DNA of 64,000 bases from positions 16,938,707 through 17,002,706 of the forward strand of contig NW_024467121.1 in the NCBI RefSeq assembly GCF_017591425.1, in the 5' to 3' direction. The notes beneath the pieces were generated by a model, which saw only the letters and a list, made by a program, of their open reading frames with translations, ran no database searches and had not been told where the DNA came from. This document shows, one piece after another, positions 33,970 through 44,902 of this stretch (its first letter is position 1; every line of letters begins with the position of its first letter). The position numbers and the translations under genes were made by a program. This stretch comes from Ochotona curzoniae (Eukaryota; Chordata; Mammalia; Lagomorpha; Ochotonidae).

Positions 33970-36034
33970 CTTGCCTCCAGTTGTAGTTCTTTCTACATTC
34001 TGAATAAGAGCTCTTCAAATATTTATACAGAAAATATGTTTTCCCAATATATGGATTTTCCTTCCGTGCTTTCTTTAATGATGAGTTTTTAAGAGAAAAT
34101 TTTTAATTTCTATTAACTAAAATGATAACATGCCATGTAACCAAAATAATTTGTGCTCTTTTATGGTTAATACTTTTCTATTTGTTCTGGAAAACATCTG
34201 ATTACTTGAAACCTACAAAAATTTTTTCTTGTAAGTTTTTCTTTAAGTTTTATAATTTCAGTTGTCATTCTTAGATCTTTGAGTAATTTTGAGTTAGTTT
34301 TCAGTTTTAATTATAAATTCAAAAATTTTTATGTTTGAACTTTATTCATATTAATAGCTAATCACTCCAGGACCATTACTAATAAAGATATTTTTTTTCA
34401 CTCATTTAATTACCTTAGTCCATTCATCTAAAAATAACTGAAATATGTGTTGGTCATTTCCTGAAATCTCTAGTCTGTACCATTCATTAATATGTCATTT
34501 GTTTAAGTCCTATTATACATTGGTACTAGCTTTATAGTATCTTGAGAACAAATAGCTTAAGTTGCCCAAATTTAATGTCACCTTTAAAAATTGTTTTGAA
34601 TGTCCTTAATTGTTCATATTCTCATATAATTTTTAGAGTTAGTCTATAAATTTTACCCTTTATAAAAAATGTTGAAATTCCTACAAGAGCTGCATTAAAT
34701 TTATGGTTTTATTTGTAGAACTAACATTTAAACTCTACTGCATCTTCCAAATATAATGCCATTTAGTCTTCACTTCCTGAATTGTTCTTTCTTTCAGCGA
34801 TAGATTGTAATCTTTGGGGTACAAATATTTTAATATTTTTGTTGATCCCTAAGAAAAAAAAAGCTTTTGACATTATATAAGTGGGATTGCATTTCTTTAT
34901 TTCATTCTGCAATAGTTTTAGAAGTCAAAGTACAACCTTCTCTTGTGTATTGACCTGTTTTGCCACTGGCAGTAATGTCAGTGTTTAGTTCTACCTGGTT
35001 CCTTGTTAATATATACACCTCAGGATTTTCTACATAAATGTTCAAGTCATTTGTCAAAATCCCTCATCCCTTCTAATCTACATTTTTATTTTTCTGAACT
35101 CTCTGAAATTTCTAGAACTTTCACTAAACTTTTAGATAGAAATTTTGGAAGTGAGCATCTTTGATCTTCCCCAAATTTTAGGAAGGCATTCAGTCCCTCA
35201 CTACAGAGTGTGAAGAACTTCATACAAACTCTTTGGCACAAAAAAGGGGTCTGTTCCATTCCTTACTTCCAAGAATGTTCACAACGACAGGATATTGTCC
35301 TTCTGTGTACTGATGACTTGACATACTAGTAGTTCCATAATGATGCTGACGCTTTTATATATATATAATGTCTATATTGTGACATTGAGATAAAACTAGT
35401 CTCATAGGCTGGAAAATATTTTCCTTCTACCCATATTTCATGAAAGGCTTTATGTAGTATTAATATTATACTTCTCCCTTAAAATTTGATGGAATTGACC
35501 AAGAAGTTATTTGGGCCTGGATTTTGTATGTGGGGAGTTATTAATTGAAAATTCAGTTTTATTAGTATCTCTGGGGCAGTTTTCCTCTTATACACTATAA
35601 GGGTTGCTTATTTATGTTGTTCAAAGAATGTATACATTTCAAGTGACTTTTCTGAAGCACTGATATAAAACTTTTGTCAAATTCCCTAAATCCTCTCCAT
35701 GGTATAAGATACGTGATAGTATTTGCCTTATATTTCTCTGTATTAGTCATTGGAGGCTTCCATCTCTGTTTTTAATCAGTCTGTTAGGTTTCTGTTGTGC
35801 CCAGTTGCAGCGGACTTTATGGCTAGAGACAATACAGTTTTATTATTGTATACTTCTGTAGCTTAGAGTTCTATCACAGGTCTCACCCAACTAACATCAG
35901 TGTCAACATGGCCACATTTCCTTTTAGGGAACTCTAAGGAGGGTTTCATTTCCTTCCAGTTGTAGATGTAACATCCCTGTTCCTTGCTTGTTGACAGGTG
36001 AAGGTCATTCCCAGCTTCTAAAGTCCACACAAGT

Positions 36035-36332
36035 AGACAGGCATGATGGCACAGGTGGTAAAGCTGAAGCTTTTCCATGTTGGCACTCCATACAGGAAGT
36101 AGTTTATGTCTCAGCTGCTGCACTTCCAATCCAGCTCACTGCTAGTGGTCTAGGAAAAGAAGTGGAAAATGAGCCAAGTGCATGGGTTCCAGCATCCGTA
36201 TGTGAGACTCAGATGAAACTCCCAGCATTGATCTGACCCAAACTCATCCACTATCTGGGGAGTGAACAAACTGGCAAGAGAGGACTCTATCTGTCTCTCC
36301 TCTCTGTAATTCTGCCTTTAAATAAATACATA
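36035..36332 (+). mobile_element. CSINE inside old L1 (first of tandem pair)
   Basis: 'agacaggcatgatggcac', 'cacttccaatccagctcac', 'ggggagtgaacaaactgg', 'ctctgtaattctgccttta'. Diverged; an older copy. Confidence 0.8.
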
Positions 36333-36354
36333 GCCCTTGAAAATAATTTTAAAA

Positions 36355-36675
36355 GGACCCAGCACAGTAGCCTAGTGGCTAAAGTCCTCACCTTGAACAT
36401 GCTGGATCTCATATGGGGGCTATTTCTAATCCCAGCGACCCTACTAACCATTCAGCTCCCTGCTTGTGGCCTGGGAAAGCATTCAAGCCCAAAGCCTTGG
36501 GACCCTGCACCTATGTAAGTGATCCTGAGGAAGCTCCTGACTCCTGGCTCTGAATCAGGCCAGCTTTAGTCATTATGGTCACTTGGGGAGTAAATCAGTG
36601 AATGGAAGATCTTTTCTCTCTGTCTCTCCTCCTTTCCAATAAGTAATAATAGTAATAATAATAATTTTTTAAAAG
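36355..36675 (+). mobile_element. CSINE inside old L1 (second of tandem pair)
   Basis: 'ggacccagcacagtagccta', 'gctccctgcttgtggcctgg', 'aagccttgggaccctgcacc', then a shortened 3' end and a tail of AAT units ('taataatagtaataataat'). It lies 22 bases after the previous SINE in the same orientation. Confidence 0.9.
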
Positions 36676-37061
36676 ACACAATTTGATCAAGTTGAGGAAT
36701 TTCTCTCCAATCTTTTCTTCTAAGAGGCATTATGTAGATACTTCAGAATGTTATTGGAAAATACACATTAGCTTTTTTGTTGTATTTTTTTACATTTTTA
36801 TTATTATTATTATCATTTTATGATACAGTTCCATAGGCTCCTGGTATTTCCCTATCCCAACCCTTATCTTCCCCCACCTAGTTCCTTTATATCATTACTA
36901 AAGTATAGTTCTTCATACACAGTCATATGTCCATCATTGTGGGCATGGACAATGAAAGAAAGTCCAGCATCCTATTGACAAGATATAGTAAACAGTTTCA
37001 TTGGGAGTCCATCTTTGTCTGGAAGTAGAAATGCATACTACACTGCATCCTCACATCTGGA

Positions 37062-37309
37062 TATGTTAGTCTCCATTTCACAGCTACTATACATCCCCTC
37101 AAAAGAAAAGTCATAATACAAAGTCAACAACAGAAAGAAAAATAGAAATTTGCAATGCCATGAAGTTAAATAACATGTTACTAGATATGACAGTCTCCAT
37201 TACACAGCTACTATACATCCCCTTAAATGAAAAGTCACAAAACAAACTCAGCATCAGGAAGAAAAAAGAAATTAACAACACCATGAAGTTAAATAACATG
37301 CTATTAAAT
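37062..37309 (-). repeat. 124-bp tandem duplication in HAL1-like 3'UTR
   Basis: The block starting at about 37062 ('tagtctccatttcacagcta' at 37067) recurs 124 bases later ('agtctccattacacagctac' at 37192), and both units contain 'catgaagttaaataacatg'. Copy 1 has a single unit in this position. Confidence 0.85.
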
Positions 37310-37459
37310 GACTACTGTGTAGCTGGAGCAATGAAAATCAAGAACCTTCTTGCAGAAAATTATGCTACTGTATGCTCTGAGTCATTGAAGAATTTAATCA
37401 GAAGAAAGTGTTTTAAAGAGGTGAAACTTACAGAAAATATCAAAACTCAAGCAATATAG

Positions 37460-37615
37460 TTTCCACTGATTTTTGTGGGTGAAATATGTCTCTTCTAAAT
37501 AATAAATAGATGGGTTTTGTTTTTTAATCCAGTCCACTAATCTATGACGTTTGATTGAGCTTAAGCCATTTACTTTCAGAGTTAATATGTATGGGTGGTA
37601 CTTTGGTCCTGTCAT
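37460..37615 (-). pseudogene. Truncated L1 ORF2 N-terminus (endonuclease start)
   Basis: The minus frame from 37615 reads 'YILTLKVNGL', 'IKRHRLVDWIKKQNPS' and 'EETYF', matching the start of L1 ORF2p endonuclease. The first catalytic positions (N of VNGL and E of EETYF) are present, but the frame leaves ORF2 after about 50 residues and runs into 3'UTR. All later catalytic Asp/His residues, the RT and the C-rich domain are absent. It cannot encode an enzyme. Confidence 0.85.
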
Positions 37616-37639
37616 TTTAGGAATGGGCCGTTCATTGGT

Positions 37640-38625
37640 TTAGTCTTCTGTTGTCATTTTACTGGGATGTTCTTCCCATTTGCCTTTGGTTTTGTTTGGT
37701 GCTATTCCTCTTCTCTGTCAAGAGAACATCTTGAAGTATCATTCGTAAGGCAGGTTTGGAAGAGGCATATTATTTTAACTTTACTGTGGAAGAATTTTAT
37801 TTCATTTTCAAAGACAAAAGAAAGCTTTGCTGGATCCTAGGCCGACAAATTTTTTTCTTTTAGAATCTGAAATATGTCACTCCATTCCTCCTGGCCTGTA
37901 GAGTTTCCTGTGAGAGATCTCCTGTGTGTTTAATTGGCATTCCTTTATATGTCAATTGATTTTTTTTTTAACTTGCACATTTAAGGATCTTTTCCTTATG
38001 CTCAGTTGAAGAGAACTTGATTATCATGTGTCTTGGTGAAGATCACTTTTGATCAAGCCTGTTGGGAGTTCTGTGCCTCTCCTGCATGTGGTTTCCCAAT
38101 TCTTTCTCTAGATTAGGGAAATTTTCCTTTATTATTTCATTGACTAAACCTTTAATCCCAGTTTCTCTTTCTGCACCTTCTGGGACTCCCTTAATTCTTA
38201 TATTAGGCTTCTTAATAGTGTCTTTCAATTCTTGAATACTCTTCTTGGCCTGATCCAGCTCTGCTTTCAGCTTTTTGTTTGCTTCCCCTGGTGACAGGAA
38301 ATATCTTCCAATTCTGAAATTCTTTCTTCTGCTTGCTTTATTCTACTTTGGAGACTCTCCATTGTACTTTTAATTTGCTCTAATGTGTTCTTAATTTCTG
38401 ATATATCAGCCTTGATTTGCTTTATTGCTTCCTTAAATTTTTTGAACTTTTCTGTGTTTCTCATTTTTTATCAGAAGCTTTAAAATGAGTTTTATGAATT
38501 CTGTGTGCCCAATTTTCTTGATGTCTTCCTCAGTTAACTGAGGTTGACATAGGGTTTTGCTCCTTTGCAAGGGAGTTTTTGGTAGCATTCATTGTGCCTT
38601 TATCTCTTCTTTTGCTCTTGGCCAT
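37640..38625 (-). pseudogene. L1 ORF1p of HAL1-like copy 2, decayed
   Basis: The start 'MAKSKRRDKGT' (38625) is the same as in copy 1. The coiled coil follows (38464-38267) with 'IKQAEERISELED'. The RRM/C-terminal part at 38228-38043 includes 'IRIKGVPEGAERETG' and 'NEIIKENFPNLEKELG', the conserved L1 ORF1 core. The end of the C-terminal domain lies near 37750-37700. About 330 codons, normal for ORF1p, but with stops (for example after 'MSTSVN') and frameshifts, so now dead. This protein would bind its own RNA in the retrotransposition particle. Confidence 0.88.
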
Positions 38626-39788
38626 TGCACTTCTGGTTAGCAGAGTCTTCTCCTTGGGGCAGGTTTCTAAGCTGTGTCACCCACAGGTCCACTGTTTGAT
38701 TTTACTTATTGTGGTTGGTACACAACTTTTTGCTTGCAGCCAATGGTGCCACTCCCTCCAGCAAGTTCCAGGTCTGGGTCCTGATGTTAGATTTTCACAA
38801 AGAATTCCATAGCCCCAACTCCTGCCTCACCAATCTCCACCTCCTGTGATACCATGCTGAGGCTGCACTGTTGTCTGTACAACCTTTCTCCCATTTAGGG
38901 TTGGAGCAAGTCCCAGGATTAGGGATACACCAGGTGTCCTTTATACCTAGGTTGTTGGTGGCACTGATCTTGTCAGAACCTGTTGGATGTTAGGTCTTAG
39001 TGCCACACAGACCTATTTTGACCCATATGATGCTACAGTTAGTATTATTTTCCTGCAGGACCAGTGCAATGCATAGAACTCAGTGAGTTCTTGTAAGCTT
39101 AGCACATGCACAGTTCACTGTTGTCTCCTGTAGTCCAAAAGCTTTTACCACAGTGTAGAAAATGGCGTCTGACATACCACTTCTAGAGTTCTTGATCTGT
39201 TGGCTGTCAGGTCTGAGGGCTACCTAGACCTATCTTGGGTGGAATCTGTAGAATGCCAAGTTGCTGCAGTTCATGGAGTCAGAAATGAGTTCACTCCCAG
39301 CTCAGCGTATGCTCGGACCTTTCCCTTGCTTTTGCCTCCTTATGCAAAATGGCACCTAATTTGGCCCTAGGGGACTGACTGGGCTGTGAAATCCACCCTC
39401 TTCTCACACTGCCCATCTGGGATCTGCTGCTCTGTCTCTCCTCCTGGTCAAATCAAACGGACCATCAGGACAGACAGTTCTTTGTCTGGGTTCACCTCCC
39501 AAACTCCCAGTGAATGTCCCCTCCCACCTGGTTGCTGGTAGAATTCTGGCCGCTAGTGGAGTTCAGATCACCTGTTAGCTGAATGCCGCTGGAGTATCCA
39601 TCACTGCAACACAACATCACATTGTGTCTGCTGCTTTCCTGTGTCTGTCAGCCTCCAGGTACCCCTCTGCTGTTGTTCTGTCCTCTCCTATTTTGTGGAA
39701 TGTCCTCTCTGCTTCATCCTGATTATAAATGTTTCTCTGTCCATTTAAAACATGTCCTTACCCTATTCCGCCATCTTGATTTCTCTCT
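38626..39788 (-). promoter_or_regulatory. 5'UTR/promoter of HAL1-like copy 2
   Basis: About 1.16 kb. Two related blocks start near 38981 ('tgttggatgttaggtc') and 39198 ('tgttggctgtcaggtc'), a period of 217 bases, similar to the repeat in copy 1. Tandem monomers in L1 promoters are known from mouse; here they look shared by the family. Confidence 0.7.
39770..39778 (-). promoter_or_regulatory. YY1-like site at L1 5' end
   Basis: The minus strand reads 'caagatggc', the YY1 core, about 11-19 bases from the element's 5' end. In human L1 a YY1 site at a similar position directs accurate transcription start. It is intact here and decayed in copy 1. Confidence 0.75.
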
Positions 39789-39811
39789 CTTTAGTCTTAA
39801 AAGCCAGCAAT

Positions 39812-40135
39812 AATGGATAGGTGCAGTCCACCACACTTATCCTTTCGTGGGACCAACATTTGGCCTACTTAAGACAATGCCAAGTGTGCTTGCTTTCCAC
39901 ATCATAGTCACCTCTGGCTCCTAACTTTAGTTGCTTTTAATGCAAACCTTTTTGGGAAGCAGTGATATTTTAAGGAATTGAGTTTCGGCAACCCACATGT
40001 GAAGCCTGGATTAAGAAACCATGATCTGGCTTCAGTCCACTCAGTTCCTGTCATTTTAGGCATTTGGCAGATGAATCAGCAGATGAGACATTCTTCATGT
40101 ATCTGTCTGTCTTTCTGACTCCGAATTTTTAATTT
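39812..40135 (+). mobile_element. Old SINE-like element (CSINE-related)
   Basis: Weak match: 'cacctctggctcctaacttt', 'gcatttggcagatgaatcagcagatg', and a terminal 'ctgtctgtctttctgactcc' before an A/T tail. It separates the HAL1-like element from old L1 sequence. Subfamily uncertain. Confidence 0.5.
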
Positions 40136-41270
40136 TTTAAAATGTTTTCAGTATTCTTCTATCTTTTTTATCTTGAAAAAATAAAAGGTTTTTATGCTGG
40201 GTCTACATAGATATTCCAGGGTAGTCGCCTTCTCTCAAGAGCCATACATTAATAATTTATGCCAAGTTTCTTTGTCATCCATTTTCACTTAGGTAAAGGT
40301 TTCAGAGGTAGAGCATGGACATATTTGAAGGTCCATTTTTCTGCCTTCTGTGATGAAAGTTGGCATAATTGTAGTCTTTTCTTTTTCTGATATCTACCTT
40401 TAAAGCCACAAACTCCCCCAAATCACTATTTTAGCTGTATCTCACAATTTTGCATTTATTTCTATTTCCATATAAAATAATTCAAAATTTCTTTTATGAT
40501 TACTTATTTTCCCATTTTTGAGAAGTTGGTTAAAGCTCTCCTAAACGTTTTTGTTCTTCCTTAGTTCTAAGTTAATTCTACTCTATTCAGAGAACAACCA
40601 CATACATATCTCTTTACATCTTAAAAAAAATGGATCATTTTGATTTACTGTCCCACCACATGGGTTATCTTGTTGAAAACTATGAACACACATGAGGAGA
40701 ATATATATCCCACATTTACTCAATGCAGTGTTCTATAATTGCCTGTTTGTCTTTATGTTGATGATGTCCTTATGATTTTTTCATGATATATTTAATTAAG
40801 TACAATGTTTTTCCAACAAGTCATCTAGAGATTATTTCATCCATTTCTCTATTTGGTAGCCAACCTCCTGTCTCTCTTCAGCAATGGTGAAGTCAATTCC
40901 CTTTCTTAGAGGAAGAGAAATTCATTGTTTGTTTGATTCATTTGCCAGTAACAAAAATATTGGAAAGTCAGGCAGCAAATCCATTGACTTTTCACATGTT
41001 TAAATGACCCACTCTGAAGCAGCCAGAATGTCTCTTTTGATTGGTGATCATACAAGTTCTTCCCAAGTTAGCACCTCCAGTACCATACACAGGTTACCAG
41101 TGTAAACTTATGAAATCAATAATCTTGCCAAGGTCCAAATCGGTGTGAATGGTATCATTCACCTTGAAGAAGCAATCAGGATGGCAAACAGTGTGGGCAT
41201 CATGGGTTCCCAAATGAAAGATTCCTTTTGTATGCACAAGGATCTTTCTCACTATTCATGACTTGGACTT

Positions 41271-41284
41271 GGCCCATCAGGTAC
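41271..41284. repeat. TSD (left) of U2 fragment 2
   Basis: 'ggcccatcaggtac', matched with one change by 'ggcccatcgggtac' at 41317-41330. Confidence 0.9.
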
Positions 41285-41316
41285 ACTTGATCTTAGCCAA
41301 AAGGATGAGAAGAGAT
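41285..41316 (-). pseudogene. U2 snRNA 5' fragment, retrocopy 2
   Basis: The minus strand reads 'atctcttctcatccttttgg' then 'ctaagatcaagt', the first ~32 bases of U2 snRNA with three changes. It is flanked by a 14-base direct repeat with one mismatch, so it is a second independent insertion, not a duplicate of the copy at 22004-22038 (different target site and flanks). It sits within the region of old minus-strand L1. No promoter; dead. Confidence 0.9.
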
Positions 41317-41330
41317 GGCCCATCGGGTAC
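41317..41330. repeat. TSD (right) of U2 fragment 2
   Basis: 'ggcccatcgggtac', partner of 41271-41284. Confidence 0.9.
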
Positions 41331-41390
41331 AATACAAAGAGTAGAGTGACCCTTGGTGCCATAATCTTCTGTTTGTTTGGGTTTCTTTTT

Positions 41391-41716
41391 TTAAGATTTT
41401 TTTTTATTTGAAAGGCAGAGTGATAGGGAGACACAAAGAGAGATACACAGAGAATCAGAGAGAGAGATCATTAAAATACTGCTTCACTCTCTAATGCCCA
41501 CAGCAGTCAAGGCTGGGCTAGGACAAAACCAGGAGCCAGAACTCCATCCAAGTCTTCCACGTGACTGGCAGTAACTCAGGTATTTAGACTGTCACACGCT
41601 GCCTCACAAGTGCATCAGCTGGAAACCGAATCAGAAAGATGGAACCAGATCACAGGCACTACAACAAGGAATGCAGGTGTCCCAAGTGGCAGCTTAACCC
41701 ACTACCCCTACAGCTT
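41391..41716 (-). mobile_element. CSINE, old subfamily, inside old L1
   Basis: Reversed tail 'ttttttaagattttttttta', 'ggcagagtgatagggagac', GAGA-rich segment, 'aaccaggagccagaactcc', 'cacaagtgcatcagctgg', ending with the reversed head near 'cttaacccactacccc'. Confidence 0.85.
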
Positions 41717-43552
41717 CCATTTTCTTACTGATTTTTGTCCATTTTATCAATTATTGACATGGTTGTAAAGTCTCTATTTGTGATTGTAGAGGGTATTTCT
41801 ACAAAGAGATTTTGCTCTGTGTAGTTTGAAGCTATTATTATTATGGCTGGTCGGTTAATGCGGTATTGAAGTTTTTCAGTATCAATTTCCTCTTTTCTTT
41901 AGCAGTACTTCATTTTCACTGGGTATGTTTTCTTCTTTTGTACTATTCATTTCAGTGTCCTCATTGTTTTTGTAATAACATCTCTCTGCATGATTTTTTC
42001 CATGATGCTTAAGGAATCACAATCTCCACTGTAAACTTACCTCAATCTAGTCAGAGTTAACTCTATTAGCATCCCAATATTATGTTTCTATTTATCTGTG
42101 TCTTTTTGAGCTGTTGTTTTCCAATACATTACTTAAACTCACCAATAAGTTGTTTTGTTTGCTTTGGCAATCATTTTTATTAAAAAGAATTATTTCAAAG
42201 TGAATGTGCTTTTTTTACTACTAATTTGAATCCAATTCCCCTGATAATAAACTTAGTTTTAAACTGAAAGAGCTCTAATTTCATCTTTACTTTTTAGAAT
42301 ATCTTCACTAAATATACATTTCGTTATTGATGGCTTCTTTTGTACTTGTCACCCCTTAAATTTTCTCATTCCACTATCATCTGTCTTTCATAATTCCTTA
42401 GGAAAAGTTACAAGTAAGTCCAAACATTCTTCCCATGTAATTAATGCTCATATTCTCTCTAGCGATGTTCAAAATGTTGAAAATGCTGTTAGCTCTTGAT
42501 TTTAATGGTCTTACTGCAAGTGATTACAGTGTAATTTTTTTTCACCTTTTAAATCCTGCTGACATTCATTATGTTTCCTGGATCTCAATTTAATGATTTT
42601 TGCCAACTGTAGAAAAAAATCTGCAATTACTTATTTTATAATACCTTTTGGGCTTACTTATACCCCTCTTTTTCTTTAGGAAATCCAGTTACAAATGGCC
42701 TGTTTAACGTTCTTCTGCAGTTTGTTTACTGTTTTTTCATAGCAGATCACTTTTGTTGACTTATCCTCAAGCTTAGTGATTCTTTATTCATCATCTCCAA
42801 TCTGTTGCTGAGCCCATCTAGCAAAGCTTGTTGACTTTTTCAGTTCTTTAATTTGTTTCTCTTTCGAGATACTCAATTTTCTATTCATTGTATCATACTT
42901 TATTTTTTGTTTATGTAATGCAACACCTGGATTGGTTAAAAACAGTGCCTGTGGACTGTCTCTGCTCCTGTAATTGAGTCAAAGTATCCTGCTTCTCTGC
43001 TTCTCTGGTAACTTTTTTATTATTATTATTAATCAGACATTGAAGATAACTCATTGTCATTGTCATAATCCATTGTCATGTGAGAATTATTGTTCTTTCA
43101 TTCCCATATTCCACTAATTTACATGTCATGGCAGCAATGTTTGTCTTTTTTCTTTCTTTTGGACTGTAGGTTAGCATCTATATTCTGACCTGGCAGAATC
43201 CAAATGCTTTTATTAGTCTGACCTTCTATAATTGTATAATTTGGTATCCATGAATTTGGGAAAGTATTTTATTCATATTTTTCTGGGTCACACTAGAAAT
43301 TTCTTCTAGAAATTTCTTTCTGAAATAAGATGTTATGGGTATTTTCTCCATTATCTTACTGTTAACATTTCAGAACCCTGAATATAGAGTTTTCTTTATA
43401 TTTTATATATCCAAAACTGTGCTTTATACAATTAGAAAATGCATTTAGCTTAAAAAGAAGCAAAGTTAAATATCCTGTCCCACTGTTCTTTCATCTTTTA
43501 ACAATCAATTATTTTCTGACCTCCTCTAGCCTTGTTGCCGGGTGTTGTACAT

Positions 43553-43672
43553 GAGATTTATAAGAAGTACATGGAAAAATGAAAGTGAAATAAAATTTAT
43601 TTTGTTGCAAAGATATTTTGAAAGCCATGCATGGTTTTTTATATCACTTGTTTCCATAAACTTTTTGAAGAT
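43553..43672. mobile_element. MITE-like inverted-repeat element (copy B)
   Basis: Left end 'aagaagtacatggaaaaatg' and right end 'tttccataaactttttgaag' are imperfect inverted repeats. The interior 'tttattttgttgcaaaga' matches copy A. Same short DNA-transposon-like family by eye. Confidence 0.55.
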
Positions 43673-44902
43673 TCCTCACAGAATTTTCGCTCACCATGCA
43701 CAGTTTATCAACCAGACACTATGAGCTTTCAGTTATTTTCCTTTGCAGTTTTCTTTCTTTCAGGATTTCATCTTCATATTCTCAACTGCTTTGTCAGCCA
43801 TAGGAGCTGATATATCTCTCAACATCTGCTCATATGGCTGTGTTTTTCCCCCAGCATTTCCCATGGCCAGAGCCATGGGAATTTAGAAATACTCTAATAT
43901 CATAAGCTTGTGAATCTTATCCTTTACAATTGTGGTTTATTGAAGAATAAACTCCTCCAGCATTTGTCTACTTTTGAACACATGCAGTGTCTTAAAGCAT
44001 TAGGCCTTTTTTTCGTATTTTACCAATTTCTACAACTCTCATCGGTAGCGGTATTTGTATAACATATAACTGTACCACCATTGCTATGATTTTGTTCTAG
44101 AGGTGTATTTATATATTTCTATGTCTGCTATACCCCAGGGACTGTCTAAAAGCTGAGAAACAAGTTAGTCCAAGTCAAATTCTTGATTTTTTTTTTTTTT
44201 GGCATCTCACTGACAAATTTGCTTTCTGGTATTGGACCTTTGTTGAAGAATTAATACACTTAGGTCTCACAGATTCTGTCTAAGCATTGGAAATCTTTTA
44301 TGTATCAAATCAACAGCTATTAGTGAATAGTATTTCATAAGGTTTTCCACTCTGGGACAAATTGGCAAGGTTCTAGTCTATAATCCAGCAATTCCAAGGT
44401 ATCTATCAGCTGAGTGAAGCTCCTAGTGATGGTTTTTATGTCAGCTCAATGCGGAGGATAGATTGCTAGATCATCAGTTGTTCATTCAACTAAGGCCCCA
44501 AATGATGGCCACCAACATAAAGTAATCACTAAGAAACTGGCAAACCAGCATGTGCTTTTGTTGTTGTTTTTTCCCTTCAAATAAAGATTATTTACATTAA
44601 TAACTAGCATGGAAATCTGTAAGAATGTTCATGGGAGAATGCAAGCAGATAATCTCATGTTCATGAGAATATGTATTAAGCAATATGCTTTCCATTGCAA
44701 TCAAGTACTGCCATAGTTTCAATTGTGTGTGTAGTTAAGTGTCTATGTCTGTCTTTATCCTAATGATCTCACAATATAAATTTATTTTGAAATAAGGTCA
44801 TTGCAGATGTAATTAGTTAAGACCATACTAAACTAGTGTAAACTTCTAACACAATCTGACTAATACTCTTAGTATGATAGCCATTTAAAGTTAGATACAT
44901 GT
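43673..44902. other. Unique or very old sequence
   Basis: No gene. May include a 5' extension of the old L1 but this cannot be confirmed by eye. A 9-base perfect hairpin (ttcccatgg, 6-base loop, ccatgggaa) lies at 43858-43881. Confidence 0.4.

Larger units (their letters stand above)
36785..39788 (-). mobile_element. Full-length HAL1-like (half-L1) copy 2
   Basis: Read on the minus strand: 5' end 'gaaatcaagatggcgg' (39781-39766), 5'UTR to 38626, ORF1 from ATG 38625-38623 to about 37640, a ~50-codon ORF2 N-terminus (37615 to ~37460), then a 3'UTR with a 124-base tandem duplication and an A/T-rich tail near 36785. Total about 3.0 kb with both L1 termini, half of a normal L1. The ORF2-to-3'UTR junction matches copy 1, so the internal deletion predates both insertions. 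It sits inside the old L1. Confidence 0.88.
32990..43500 (-). mobile_element. Old, near full-length L1, interrupted
   Basis: Pieces at 32990-33690, 33970-36030, 40140-41270 and 41720-43500 carry reversed L1 landmarks in the right order: the ORF2 C-terminal end ('gttcatccattcaccctttg') at the low end, the RT/EN region ('ttttagctgtatctcacaat' near 40430, 'cttactgatttttgtccat' near 41725), and ORF1/coiled-coil-like sequence near 42800. Removing five SINEs, one HAL1-like element and a U2 fragment leaves about 6 kb, near full L1 length. No frame remains open. Confidence 0.75.

Noticed and set aside
36785..36830. Target-site duplication for HAL1-like copy 2
   Set aside because: The flanks ('attagctttttt' and 'tctttagtcttaaa') are only loosely similar, and the T-rich tail makes the edge ambiguous.
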